From Caulobacteraceae bacterium (GTDB lineage Bacteria; Pseudomonadota; Alphaproteobacteria; Caulobacterales; Caulobacteraceae): 49,951 nucleotides of DNA. Under the pieces are notes generated by a model, which was not told where the DNA came from, did not search any database, and saw only the letters and a program-made list of their open reading frames with translations. Made by a program: the position numbers and the translations under genes. Position 1 is the first letter of the stretch; every line of letters begins with the position of its first letter. The DNA is taken from the NCBI GenBank assembly GCA_030446805.1, contig JAUJMO010000004.1, forward strand, positions 104,581 through 154,531. Direction: 5' to 3'. Shown one piece after another: positions 18,201 to 26,067 of the stretch.

Positions 18201-18691
18201 TCCTGGACGCGCGCGCCCGTCGGCGGACGCTGGTGCCGGAGGACGAAAACAACCACGTCAACAACGCCCGGATCGCCAAGGAGCTGAATGACTTGGGCGT
18301 GAGCGTGCAACTGGGCGCGCACGGCCAGCGCGAGGGCCTGGCCGCGCACTGGGAGCTGTGGATGTTCGGCCAGGGCGGGATGACGCCCTTGCAGGCGCTC
18401 CGGGCCGCCACGCTAAACGGCGCCCAGTACCTGGGCCTGGACCGGGACATCGGCTCTCTCCAGCCGGGCAAGCTGGCCGACCTGGTGGTGCTGGACGCGA
18501 ACCCGCTGGAGAACCTCAGGAATTCCACCTCGGTGCGGTGGGTGGTGGTGAACGGGCGCGTTTTCGAGAGCCTGACCATGAACGAGATCGGCCGCACGCC
18601 CCGCGCCCGCGCCCCATTCTGGTTCGAACAGGAGGGGGGCCAGGCATGGGGCAGGGGGGCGACCGAAACTGCGGCACACGATGAGGATTAA
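15290..18691 (+). CDS. Secreted TolB-like beta-propeller / amidohydrolase fusion protein
   Basis: A 1133-residue exported protein with a signal peptide (LAGVAALLVSTSAFAQ) and a Pro-rich linker to about residue 75. Residues 90-690 hold repeated PD40/TolB-type blades, seen as YSPNGRWIAFTSDRGG, FSPDGRYLYFS, PSPDGKSLAF and FSPDGKRIAYRT. Residues 700-1110 are a metal-dependent amidohydrolase: GARVITMRGDEVIEDG strand, the metal motif DVHWHG near residue 767, GHTGIEHS, and PLQALRAATLNGAQYLG with PGKLADLVVLDANPL at the end. This architecture recurs in alphaproteobacteria as a predicted periplasmic imidazolonepropionase- or prolidase-like hydrolase. The substrate is unknown. It is divergent from the acetate operon and followed by a hairpin. 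Confidence 0.9.
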   Translation: MKLQTSLAGVAALLVSTSAFAQTPPAPTPSPDPQRAQPQPAASERVQDNPGAEPQTTPRPEPAATPEASPAKPKWDVNNPAGPKRQVSIDTATGTWMSVDVSPDGREVIFDLLGDIYVMPIGGGEARAIATGIAWDMQPRYSPNGRWIAFTSDRGGGDNIWIMDRDGTNPKQVSKETFRLPNQPSWSPDSEYIVARKHFTSRRSLGAGEMWMYHRAGGDGVQLTKKRTDQKDSGEPAFSPDGRYLYFSDDATPGAVFEYSKDPNGQIYVIQRLDRQKGELEPFVTGPGGSIRPTPSPDGKSLAFIRRVRNKSTLFVLDLASGRETPIWDGLDRDMQETWAVHGVYPAMAWTPDNRSVVLWAGGKIARVDVASKRVSDIPFRVRGTRTVQDALRFPVAVAPDQFDVKMLRWAEVSPSGERVVFEALGHLWIRDMKAGSRPRRLTRQADHFELYPAWSRDGRSIVYTTWSDKDFGSIRVIPAAGGAGRVISRTPGHYIEPSFSPDGKRIAYRTVSDGFLRPALWARETGIYVAPVEGGAPVLVTKAGTAPQWGASNDRIFFSSTEKGEKEGESKRGLRSVDVDGGDEVTHVISPYAAEFVLSPDEKHLAWQERFNAYVMPFVRTGQAVEIGPEQKSLPVARVTRDAGEFLHWSGDGRRLWWSLGPEIYARELREAFSFFEGAPAELPKPPERGVNLGFSQPYAKPTGRTAFTGARVITMRGDEVIEDGVVVVNGNRLEAVGPRANIQVPRDAQVIDVAGKTIIPGLVDVHWHGAMGSDEIIPQQSWVNYASLAFGVTTIHDPSNDTSEIFAHSELAKAGAVVAPRIFSTGTILYGAATPFTAQVEGLDDALSNLRRMKAVGAFSVKSYNQPRRDQRQQFVEGARQLGMMVVPEGGSLIQHNMNMIVDGHTGIEHSIPTARIYDDLKQLWSATEVGYTPTLVVAYGGNWGENYWYQTTDVWKDPRLNTFVPRRILDARARRRTLVPEDENNHVNNARIAKELNDLGVSVQLGAHGQREGLAAHWELWMFGQGGMTPLQALRAATLNGAQYLGLDRDIGSLQPGKLADLVVLDANPLENLRNSTSVRWVVVNGRVFESLTMNEIGRTPRARAPFWFEQEGGQAWGRGATETAAHDED

Positions 18692-18714
18692 GGGGCCTGT
18701 CCAGGGCTGGCCCC
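18692..18714. terminator. Hairpin after the propeller-amidohydrolase gene
   Basis: GGGGCC (18692-18697) and GGCCCC (18709-18714) can pair around an 11-base loop directly after the stop codon, between two convergent genes. There is no T-run, so it may only stabilise mRNA ends. Confidence 0.3.
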
Positions 18715-18798
18715 GGACCGCATCGAAGCTGACAGCGCGAGCGATCAGCCCCCGGGGTCGCCTTTGCAGCCCAGCCGCGCCGCATCTTTTGAACTGGA

Positions 18799-19782
18799 CT
18801 ATTCGATACTGATGAAGGCCAGGGCGTTGTTCGGGTTCATGGGGATGACCAGCCGTCGCGAGTCGGAATCGAAGCACATGGAGGCGGCGCTTGGGACGCC
18901 CTTGGCGATCAGTTCGGCCCGTTCGCCCGGCCGGATCCTCGAGACGCCGCCCTGCCGGACGCTGCTGACGTACTTCGTGCCGTCCGGCAGGATCACCAGC
19001 CCGTCGCTGCCTGGCTGCGCGGCGCGCTCCGTCCTGAGCAGCCGGCCCTGCGGCGAGAACGTCAGAACGCGGTCATCGCCCATGTTGAGCACCACGAGGT
19101 TCCCGGCGGGGTCCAGGCCGACCCCGTTGGGCGAGGACAGTGGCGCGCCCTCGATCAGGACCGAAGCTCGCCCGTCCTGCAGGACCTTGTAGATCCGCAT
19201 CGGAAGCTTGGCCTCGCCGCCGCCGGTCTGGGACGCGTAAACCGTTCCGTCCGCCGCCACGGCGATGTCGTTGAAGCCGGTCGACTCGGGCACGACGATC
19301 TGACCGGTCGGGGCGCCGGTTCTCAGGTCGAAGCGACGCAGCACCGAAACGCTCGGCGTCCCATCCGCGGCGCCGCCGTCGCGATCGGCGAGGTAGAGCT
19401 GACCCTTGTGGATGTCGCTCCCGAACGGGTGGTTCAGAACCAGCCCAGCGCGAGTCTGACCGATCCAGCGAGGGGTATGCACCGATCCATCCGGGTTGAT
19501 CAGCGACACGAAGCCGTCGTTTGGGACCTCGTTCTGGTTGGCTCCACGATTGACCGCCAGGATGAGCTTGCGCCCGGCGTCATAGACGCAGCTCTCGGCG
19601 TTCACGACGGCGCCGTACACCTTGACGTTCGGCGAGATGGGCGTTCGCACGCCGTCGACGACCACGCCCAGCGGCTCTCCCGCCGCGAACGGAGGCGGAG
19701 GCGCCCCGGGCGCCGACTGCGCCGACGCTGTTGCGGCATGGGCCAGCAAGACCGCTAGCAAGCTCCCTGCGATCACTCTCAT
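18799..19782 (-). CDS. Exported SMP-30/gluconolactonase-like beta-propeller protein
   Basis: A 327-residue protein from ATG 19782, preceded by GAGGAGG; the frame continues upstream but without protein-like sequence. It has a signal peptide (GSLLAVLLAHAATASAQ), then a six-bladed propeller of the SMP-30/NHL type: LILAVNRGANQNEVPNDGFV, STGFNDIAVAADGTVYASQT, LSSPNGVGLDPAGNLVVLNM, PGSDGLVILPDGTKYVSSV, PSAASMCFDSDSRRLVIPMN. The repeated N/D-G-(I/L/V) motifs are the usual metal-binding positions. It could be a lactonase or only a binding propeller; no neighbour indicates a substrate. It is divergent from the methyltransferase gene across about 107 bases. Confidence 0.8.
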   Translation of the reverse strand: MRVIAGSLLAVLLAHAATASAQSAPGAPPPPFAAGEPLGVVVDGVRTPISPNVKVYGAVVNAESCVYDAGRKLILAVNRGANQNEVPNDGFVSLINPDGSVHTPRWIGQTRAGLVLNHPFGSDIHKGQLYLADRDGGAADGTPSVSVLRRFDLRTGAPTGQIVVPESTGFNDIAVAADGTVYASQTGGGEAKLPMRIYKVLQDGRASVLIEGAPLSSPNGVGLDPAGNLVVLNMGDDRVLTFSPQGRLLRTERAAQPGSDGLVILPDGTKYVSSVRQGGVSRIRPGERAELIAKGVPSAASMCFDSDSRRLVIPMNPNNALAFISIE

Positions 19783-19889
19783 CGTGGCCTCCTCGGAGAT
19801 GGTGGGCGGACAGTCTAACGGCTCAGCCCGAATGTCCCGCTGCATTATGGCTGTTGCCGCTGCATAGGGCGTCCAGCAATGATCGCAGA

Positions 19890-20738
19890 GTGGACCAGCC
19901 CAGCACCTTGCCCGAACCGACTCCTGATGAAGTACGCGTGCGCGCGTGGGCGGAGGTCCGGGGGCTCCTGGAACTACAACTCGCTCCTTTGGGGCGGCGG
20001 GCCCTGGCGGCGCTCGCGCCACGCCCTGGGGAGCGCGTTCTGGATATCGGCTGTGGCGGCGGTGAGACCGTGCTCGACCTTGCGCGCGCAGTGGCGCCGG
20101 ACGGTGTCGTGGTGGGGGTTGATACCTCGGCGGCGGTGCTGGCGTTCGCTCGACGGGCAGCCGATGGATGCGAGAGAGTGCGGTTAATACAAGCGGACGC
20201 CGAGGTGTTTCCTTTCGAACCGGCCTCGTTCGACGCCGCCTTCTCACGTTTCGGAGTGATGTTCTTCGCCGAACCGGTTGCAGCGTTCATCAATATTGGT
20301 CGGAGCCTCAGGCCGAACGGGCGGCTCGCTTTCGTCTGCTGGCGAGCGCTGGACGAGAACCCGCTCGACTTTGTGGCGCTGCGAGCCGCGTCGGCTCATC
20401 TACCCCCACAGCCTGACCACGATCCAGAGGCTCCTGGCGCGTTCGCATTAGCGGACGCCGACCGCATCCATGGGGTCCTCGGGAAGGCGGGCTTTGAGGA
20501 CATCGAGATTACGGCCTGCGACGAGCAGGTTGGAAGCGGGGACATCGATACGATGCTGGCGGTATGTTCGCGCGTCGGAGCACTGGGCAAGATCCTTAGG
20601 GAAAGTCCCGAGCTTCGTGGCGCAACGCTACCGGCAGTGCGGTCGGCGCTCGCGGCACACGAGGGACCTAACGGGGTCAGGCTGAACGCAGCGACCTGGG
20701 TTGTAACGGCTCGCTCTCCCGACGGGAATTCGGCCTAG
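19890..20738 (+). CDS. Class I SAM-dependent methyltransferase
   Basis: About 282 residues if started at GTG 19890. The frame is open upstream to 19731, but that part does not resemble the family. The SAM-binding motif is VLDIGCGGGETVLDLA near residue 55, followed by the acidic loop VVGVDTS and the QADAEVFPFEPASFDAAFSRFG strand, here as in UbiE/COQ5-like Methyltransf_11/25 proteins. The C-terminal third (DADRIHGVLGKAGFEDIEI) is also typical. Start choice is uncertain because no strong ribosome site is visible. Substrate unknown. Codon bias is a little weaker than in the surrounding catabolic genes. Confidence 0.8.
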   Translation: MDQPSTLPEPTPDEVRVRAWAEVRGLLELQLAPLGRRALAALAPRPGERVLDIGCGGGETVLDLARAVAPDGVVVGVDTSAAVLAFARRAADGCERVRLIQADAEVFPFEPASFDAAFSRFGVMFFAEPVAAFINIGRSLRPNGRLAFVCWRALDENPLDFVALRAASAHLPPQPDHDPEAPGAFALADADRIHGVLGKAGFEDIEITACDEQVGSGDIDTMLAVCSRVGALGKILRESPELRGATLPAVRSALAAHEGPNGVRLNAATWVVTARSPDGNSA

Positions 20739-20935
20739 CGAAAGCGTGCGCCTTGGCATTCATTCATCGCAGACTGACTCCCCTCCCGGCGCGCGTCGCT
20801 CGTCATGCGCTACTCGAAAAGCTTGAGATCTACGATGACCCCCACAGAGCCTTGGCAGCTGGCTTTCGAAGCAGGAGCTGCTCGAGAGCCGGGGTGAGCA
20901 GTTGCACCTGTGCTGCTGATCCAAGGCGGACACCC

Positions 20936-21584
20936 TCAGCTCGACCGAATGCGGCGGGCCCTCCGAAGCGTCAGGCGGAGGAGCCAGCCGGTGAACGCCA
21001 GCAGGGCGGTGTTCTGCAGGATGGAGAACGCCTGGGGGCGCCAATCAGCCCCAGGAAGAGATCGACGGCCAGATCGGCGAGCAGCTGACCCGCCAGCGCG
21101 ACCACGACGGCGCGCCGCATCCGCCTACGGCTGTCGAGGAGGTCGCCCTCGCGGTCCCGCAGCAACCGCCACGCGAGATGTCCGACCATGACGAGGCCGA
21201 GGGCGACGAGCGCCCACGATAGTTCCGCCTGCGCCAGGCGCTCCCCGAACAGCCCTCGGTCCGCGCTGGCGATGACGATCCAGGCCCCGCCGATCGCCAG
21301 CACCAGCCCCCGCGGCCGGAACCCTGCGTCGAACACCGCCAGGCAAAACCACCACAGGAAGACGGCGGCATATCCGGCGAGAAGAACCGCCAGCGAGCCC
21401 AGCGGCCCAGCCAGCTGAAGGCGGGGATCGGGCGAATTGCCCGACAAGAAGCCGCACAGGCAGATCGCAAGCGGATGAAGTAGGCGCGCCCGCCCATCAT
21501 CCTGCCTCGCGACGCCACCATCGCCAGGAGCAGAAGCGTCGCCCCTGCGACGCGGACGATGACGTCGAGTTGTTGCGGCGGCAT
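20936..21584 (-). pseudogene. Broken membrane-sensor AraC-type regulator, frameshifted and lacking its DNA-binding domain
   Basis: Three frames on the minus strand join into one protein. It begins at ATG 21584 (MPPQQLDVIVRVAGATLLLLAM), shown in part, then shifts near 21475-21490 to LLHPLAICLCGFLSGNSPDP and a long run with several transmembrane helices (AVLLAGYAAVFLWWFCLAVF, RGLVLAIGGAWIVIASADRG). It shifts again near 21050, where one G seems missing from a G-run, to DWRPQAFSILQNTALLAFTG and WLLRLTLRRARRIRSS-stop. This is the membrane sensor half of AraC-family regulators with about seven helices. The expected C-terminal helix-turn-helix of about 110 residues is absent. Loss of that domain makes it a genuine pseudogene, not only a base-calling problem. 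Confidence 0.6.
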
Positions 21585-21898
21585 CGGCCATGCCTATCAA
21601 CGTAGAGCGCTGCCCGACAACGCCGGGCTGTCGCGTGACGCGGCGACGGGCGAACCTCATGACATCCGCACGGGCTCGCAGCGACGCCTGGGCGACTCCG
21701 AACAGGTCTGCACCTCAGCTCCGGAAACAAGGTCGCTGTTGGCGGATTCCGTTGAGAAAGGGCGGTTGAGGCCCGTGACTAGGGCTTGGTTCGTTCCTGT
21801 TGGCGACGGGAGAGTCAGCGAGCAGGGGGGAGCGGGGGGTTGATCAGGGCGCCCGGTTCTACGAGTTCTCGCTGGAGCGGCACGCAGAAAGAGCGGAT
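21585..21898. other. Decayed intergenic stretch
   Basis: About 310 bases between the broken regulator and the flavodoxin-fold gene. It contains repeat copy B (21735-21771). No other gene, terminator or promoter is evident. Confidence 0.4.
21735..21771 (+). repeat. Short degenerate dispersed repeat, copy B
   Basis: Matches copy A (9064-9100) in 29 of 37 positions without gaps. Translated, both contain LLADSVEKGRL in the same relative frame, but neither lies in a convincing gene. Probably an old dispersed element. Confidence 0.45.
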
Positions 21899-22600
21899 AT
21901 GACTCACTACAACGACCTTCGGGCGCTGTTCATCAACTGCAGCCTGAAGCGCTCTAGCGAGCCTTCGCACACCCAGGCGCTGATGGACGTCGCCGCTTCC
22001 ATCATGACCGATCAGGGGGTCGCCACCACCACCCTTCGCGCAGCAGATCTCGACATTCCTCCCGGCGTCTACCCCGACATGACCGAGCACGGTTGGCCGA
22101 CCGACGGCTGGCCGGAGGTGCAGAAGCAGGTCATGGCGGCAGACATCCTTATCGTTGGCACGCCGATTTGGCTTGGCGACAAATCCTCCGTCTGCACGCG
22201 CGTGATCGAGCGCCTGTACGGCTTTTCCAGCATCCTCAATGACAAAGGGCAGTACGCCTACTACGGCCGGGTCGGCGGCTGCGTCATCACCGGCAACGAG
22301 GACGGCATCAAACATTGCGCCATGAACATCCTCTACTCTCTTCAGCATCTCGGCTACGTCATCCCGCCACAGGCCGACGCCGGCTGGATCGGGGAAGCGG
22401 GGCCGGGGCCGTCCTACGGCGACGACGGGGCGGGCCTGCACAATGAGTTCACACAGCGAAACACCACCTTCATGGCGTGGAACCTGATGCACATGGCTCG
22501 CATGCTGAAGGACGCAGGAGGCGTGCCGGCGCACGGCAACCAGCGGACCGCCTGGGATCAGGGCGAGCGCTCGGACGACCCCAACCCGGAGCACCGGTAG
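21899..22600 (+). CDS. Flavodoxin-fold NAD(P)H-dependent FMN reductase
   Basis: A 233-residue protein from ATG 21899 (MTHYNDLRALFINCSLK). The flavodoxin-like FMN-binding fold is indicated by the first strand and phosphate loop LFINCSLKRSSEPSHT, the second loop ADILIVGTPIWLGDKSS, and GGCVITGNEDGIKHC. The middle insert with PPGVYPDM and the C-terminal stretch (FMAWNLMHMARML) match the iron-sulfur-flavoprotein/NADPH-dependent FMN reductase group often labelled flavodoxin family protein. It is cytoplasmic; the redox partner is unknown. It stands alone on the plus strand, convergent with the subtilase gene. The 230 bases after it (22601-22833) show no gene. Confidence 0.83.
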   Translation: MTHYNDLRALFINCSLKRSSEPSHTQALMDVAASIMTDQGVATTTLRAADLDIPPGVYPDMTEHGWPTDGWPEVQKQVMAADILIVGTPIWLGDKSSVCTRVIERLYGFSSILNDKGQYAYYGRVGGCVITGNEDGIKHCAMNILYSLQHLGYVIPPQADAGWIGEAGPGPSYGDDGAGLHNEFTQRNTTFMAWNLMHMARMLKDAGGVPAHGNQRTAWDQGERSDDPNPEHR

Positions 22601-22833
22601 CGTTTCGACTTGAGTGGGCCGTGAGCGGCGGAGTCGACGGGAACGGCCGAGGTCCCTATCCAGTCCGCAAACTGCGCTCGTTGCACTCTGGCCGTAGCTG
22701 GACCTTCGCCGCGACTCGGCCCGGGAGGTCTTCTCGGCTGCACGCCTCGGGGGGCCACAAACGCGGGCGTTCATCGGGGAGAGGCGGCCTCATCACCGCC
22801 CCTCCTGTGGTTTCAAGGCTCAGCGAAGCAGGC

Positions 22834-23955
22834 TTATCTGACCCCGATCGGGTCGGGATTGCCGTCGGGGTCCCCCGCAACCGGACCTCCGTTGGCGACC
22901 ACGCCGGCCAGCAGCAAGCCCGCGAGATGCGGCGTCGCCATCGAGGTGCCGCTGATGGTGTTGTAGCTAGCGTCCTTCCAGGTCGATTTGATGGACGAGC
23001 CCGGCTCGGCATACTCGATCGGCGGGTTGCCGAAGTTCGAATAGCTCGCCCACTTGTCGCCGATCGCGAAGGCTGAGACGGTGAAGACATTCGGGCCGTT
23101 CGCCCGAGCCGGCGAATGGTTGTTGGCGGAGTCGCTGTCGTTGCCCGCGGCGAGGGCGAAGCGGACACCACCGGAGGCAGCGCTGACCACCGCATCGTCC
23201 AGCGACTGGCTGACGCCGCCGCCGAGGCTCATGTTGGCGACGTCGCCCGAACGGCCGAACTGCGCGACATAGTCGACCCCGGCGATGACGCCCGAGATGG
23301 TGCCGCTACCGCGACGATCCAGCACGCGGACCGAGACGACCGGAGCGCCGGGCGCGACGCCGATCACGCCAATCGTGTTGTCTATGGCGGCGATGGTCCC
23401 GGCGACGTGAGTGCCATGGCCGTTCAGGTCATCCGGCGACGTGTCGTTGGAAAGGAAGCTGCGGCTGCGCGTGACGTCGACCGAGAGGTCGGGGTGGTCC
23501 AGGTCGATGCCCGAATCGATCACCCAGGCGGTCGCGAAGGAGCCGGCGGCGCCCCCGTTGACCCGTGCGATGCCCCACGGGGTCTCCTGCGCGGGCTGAA
23601 CGCTTCCGCCGCCGCCGGGCCTGGCTTCCGCCCTGATTGGGGGCGTGGTGACCACCTGGTCCTGCTCGCAATAGGCGATGTTCGGATTGGCCGCCGTGAC
23701 CCGCTCGAGCGCTTGCGGCGCCAGGTCGGCCGCGAAGCCCTGGATGGCGACGCTGTAGACGCGCGTCACCCGACCACCACCAGCCTGAACGGCGCGATTG
23801 GCTTCGGCTTGGGCGTTGCTCCGAGACACCGAACCCTTCTTGAACACGCAGATGTAGCTGCCCGAAATCTTGTCTCCCGCGACCTGCGCCTGAGCCGGCA
23901 CGGCGAAAGCGAGCAGCGGAACGCCCGCCATCGCCAATACAGAAAGTTTCCTCAC
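22834..23955 (-). CDS. Secreted S8 family serine peptidase (subtilase)
   Basis: I prefer GTG 23955, which follows GGGAG at good spacing and gives the signal peptide MRKLSVLAMAGVPLLAFAVP; ATG 23976 would add seven residues. Numbered from the longer form, a propeptide of the I9 inhibitor type covers residues about 36-108 (YICVFKKGSVSRSNAQAEAN). The catalytic triad is complete: D154 in WVIDSGIDLDHPDL, H187 in NGHGTHVAGT and S345 in SGTSMATPHLAG; the oxyanion Asn lies in ALAAGND. The C-terminus ends soon after the Ser helix (GNPDPIGVR), as in short proteinase-K-like enzymes. It is presumably exported and self-processed. Promoter-like hexamers lie at 24013-24040. Confidence 0.92.
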   Translation of the reverse strand: MRKLSVLAMAGVPLLAFAVPAQAQVAGDKISGSYICVFKKGSVSRSNAQAEANRAVQAGGGRVTRVYSVAIQGFAADLAPQALERVTAANPNIAYCEQDQVVTTPPIRAEARPGGGGSVQPAQETPWGIARVNGGAAGSFATAWVIDSGIDLDHPDLSVDVTRSRSFLSNDTSPDDLNGHGTHVAGTIAAIDNTIGVIGVAPGAPVVSVRVLDRRGSGTISGVIAGVDYVAQFGRSGDVANMSLGGGVSQSLDDAVVSAASGGVRFALAAGNDSDSANNHSPARANGPNVFTVSAFAIGDKWASYSNFGNPPIEYAEPGSSIKSTWKDASYNTISGTSMATPHLAGLLLAGVVANGGPVAGDPDGNPDPIGVR

Positions 23956-24012
23956 CCGTAGATCTCCCTGGACCATCGTGGTTGGGACCGGATGCCCGCC
24001 ACAACTCAGGCG

Positions 24013-24040
24013 ATACTATGAGCGCTTTTGAACTTGTCTA
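24013..24040 (-). promoter_or_regulatory. Candidate promoter of the subtilase gene
   Basis: On the minus strand TAGACA (24040-24035) and TAGTAT (24018-24013) are separated by 16 bases, about 60 bases before the start codon. They lie in an AT-rich patch (about 24015-24080) that stands out from the GC-rich surroundings. Confidence 0.4.
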
Positions 24041-24168
24041 TGATAAAGTTCCGCCCTTGTGGAAATTTATTTTGGAGCCCTGGATGGGCTTAGGCGCACG
24101 ATATCGCTGACCGAAGCGGAAGCCTCGCTGATCTCTTGGGGGGCGTCTGACAAAGGCTAAGCCTCAGG

Positions 24169-25761
24169 TCATCGCGCCTGCGGGACCTCGCTGACCTGGA
24201 GGGAGCCCGTGCCGGACTGAAGCTCGAACCGACGGTGGCGGACGATACGCGGCGTGATGATGATGTAAAGCTCAGTCTTCGAGCGGGTCGAACGATTGAC
24301 CCGGAACAGGTTGCCAACGATCGGGACGTCACCGAGCAGGGGGACTCTTGACTTGGTCGTCAGCGCATTCTCCTGCGTCAGCCCCCCTATGACGAAGGTC
24401 TCGCCGTCTCGCACCGAGGCCGAGGTCTCCGCTTCGCGCTGACTGATCGTCGGATAGCCCTGGGAAAAGCCTGTCACGGAGGAAACCACCCCGTAGATCT
24501 GCGAAGTGACGAAACCGTCCGAGCTCACACGGGGCGCGATCTGCAGAGTGACCCCGACATTCACATACTGGACCTGCTGCGAAACGGCGTTGACGCCGGA
24601 AAGGGCGATCGAAGTCAGGATCGGCAGCGCATCGCCCGTGATGATCTTGGCGGTTGAGCCGCTTTGCGCGGCGATCCGGGGGCGGGACACGATGCGCCCC
24701 TCACCTTTCAGCACCTGGGCGTAGATCGCGGCCTGCAAGGCGCCGGAGGGAAGAACCGTGGTGGGATCGTTCCCGAAGGGGAGGTTCGCTCCCGTCTGCA
24801 GGGTGCTGACGGCGATCTGACCGGCCGGGTTGTTGAGGTCGATGCCCAGGTTGCGCACCCCCTGTTCGGTGAGTTCGACGAACTGGGTCTCCAGGATCAC
24901 CGAGTCGACGGGGATGTCGATCAGCGCGATCTGCGCCTTCACCCGGGCGATCCGCTCCGGCGTTCCAGTGATCCAGATAGCGTTCAAGCGACGGTCGATC
25001 GCCAGGCCCCGACCGACAAAGGACTGGCCGAGCGGCACGCCTTCACGCTGGGCCTGGTTCTGGACGTTGTTGAAGTTTTGCTGCGTGCTCGAGGCCACCG
25101 ATCCGAAGCCGGGCTCGCGCCGGATGAAGACGTTGTTGGGCTGAATGGTCTGGCCTTCGACAAGCAGCCCGATCACCTCGCTGACGTCGGCGTATTTCAG
25201 CGGCACGAGCTCGTAAGCTTCGCCAGAGATGGGACCGGCGCCCGGGGGACCCTGAGCGTAGGCGGGAAGGTCGGTCGCGGGCACGACCGCCTCGCCGCTC
25301 GACCCGAGCGGCCGGCTTCCCGTCGCCTCCTCCTCGCTGATCCGCGTGAGGGTGAGCTGAACGCTCCGGTTGCCGGCCGGCTCAGCCTTGAGGCGAGAGG
25401 GCTGCGACGTGTCGAACCGCAACAGCAGATCGCCATTCGAATTGTCGAAGCTGACCTGACGGACGAGGCTGTTGGAAGCTCTCTGGGGCGGGACGCGCGG
25501 CGCCCGGAGCGTCGCGCGCATCAGCAATTCGGGCCTTCGGGGGTTTAGGTTCACCTCCGCATATTGCGGCTCGGCGGGCGAGAAGCGCAGCAGGAAGGAC
25601 GCTTGATCGGCGCCCTGCGTGATCAGCGTCAGCTCCTCAAGCACGGACGGAATCTGCGCCGTGCTTGGGGTCGCGCCGAAGAGCATGCCGACCAGCAGCA
25701 ACAGAGCGGCCGCCCAGCGGAACAAGGCCGTTCTGTACGCTTGCAAACGGCCCTCACCCAC
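24169..25761 (-). CDS. Orphan secretin (type II/III secretion system or type IV pilus PilQ-like)
   Basis: A 530-residue protein with an N-terminal signal/TM segment (FRWAAALLLLVGMLFGATPS). Residues about 40-140 resemble an AMIN-type domain, followed by an N1-like domain (YELVPLKYADVSEVIGLLVE, NAIWITGTPERIARVKAQI). The secretin domain at about 290-515 has the diagnostic V-L-E-T-Q-F-V-E-L strand, RIVSRPRIAAQSG and VPLLGDVPIVGNLFR. Secretins form outer-membrane gated rings. No ATPase, inner-membrane platform or pseudopilin gene is adjacent, so its partner system must be encoded elsewhere, or it acts alone. The flanks hold a subtilase and catabolic genes, which gives no firm clue to the substrate. 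Confidence 0.9.
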   Translation of the reverse strand: MGEGRLQAYRTALFRWAAALLLLVGMLFGATPSTAQIPSVLEELTLITQGADQASFLLRFSPAEPQYAEVNLNPRRPELLMRATLRAPRVPPQRASNSLVRQVSFDNSNGDLLLRFDTSQPSRLKAEPAGNRSVQLTLTRISEEEATGSRPLGSSGEAVVPATDLPAYAQGPPGAGPISGEAYELVPLKYADVSEVIGLLVEGQTIQPNNVFIRREPGFGSVASSTQQNFNNVQNQAQREGVPLGQSFVGRGLAIDRRLNAIWITGTPERIARVKAQIALIDIPVDSVILETQFVELTEQGVRNLGIDLNNPAGQIAVSTLQTGANLPFGNDPTTVLPSGALQAAIYAQVLKGEGRIVSRPRIAAQSGSTAKIITGDALPILTSIALSGVNAVSQQVQYVNVGVTLQIAPRVSSDGFVTSQIYGVVSSVTGFSQGYPTISQREAETSASVRDGETFVIGGLTQENALTTKSRVPLLGDVPIVGNLFRVNRSTRSKTELYIIITPRIVRHRRFELQSGTGSLQVSEVPQAR

Positions 25762-25842
25762 GCCTCGAGCCGCTCAGCGTAGTGCACGCAGGTGCGAATT
25801 CAACCCCTCTGACCCTCGGGCCCCGCAACCGCGCCGTCGACC

Positions 25843-26067
25843 ATGCAAGCCTCGCCTCCTGACGCCGTGAACAGCGACCTCGACGCGCGCGCGCAGGCCG
25901 CCTTCGCAACCTTGAGGCGCGCGGCCTTCGCCTTGCAGTTCGTGAGCAGGCCCCAGGCGCAACTTGCGGAGCGTTCCCTGGACGAGACCGCCGATGCGCT
26001 GCGGGCCGACGCTCACATGGCGGGTTCTGCAGCTTGCAAGCCGACTCTAGAGCGGTCCAACCGATAA
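25843..26067 (+). CDS. Small hypothetical protein
   Basis: A 74-codon frame whose first ~57 codons have the strong G/C third-position bias of real genes here (DLDARAQAAFATLRRAAFAL, AERSLDETADALRADAHM). It is predicted alpha-helical and soluble, with no recognised family. There is no clear ribosome site before ATG 25843. The last ~18 codons run antisense over the end of the lactonase gene and lose the bias. It may be real, with the overlap recently acquired, or it may be chance. Confidence 0.3.
   Translation: MQASPPDAVNSDLDARAQAAFATLRRAAFALQFVSRPQAQLAERSLDETADALRADAHMAGSAACKPTLERSNR

Noticed and set aside
22601-22833. A possible third copy of the degenerate repeat near 22640-22740
   Set aside because: Only scattered matches by eye; no ungapped core comparable to the two listed copies.
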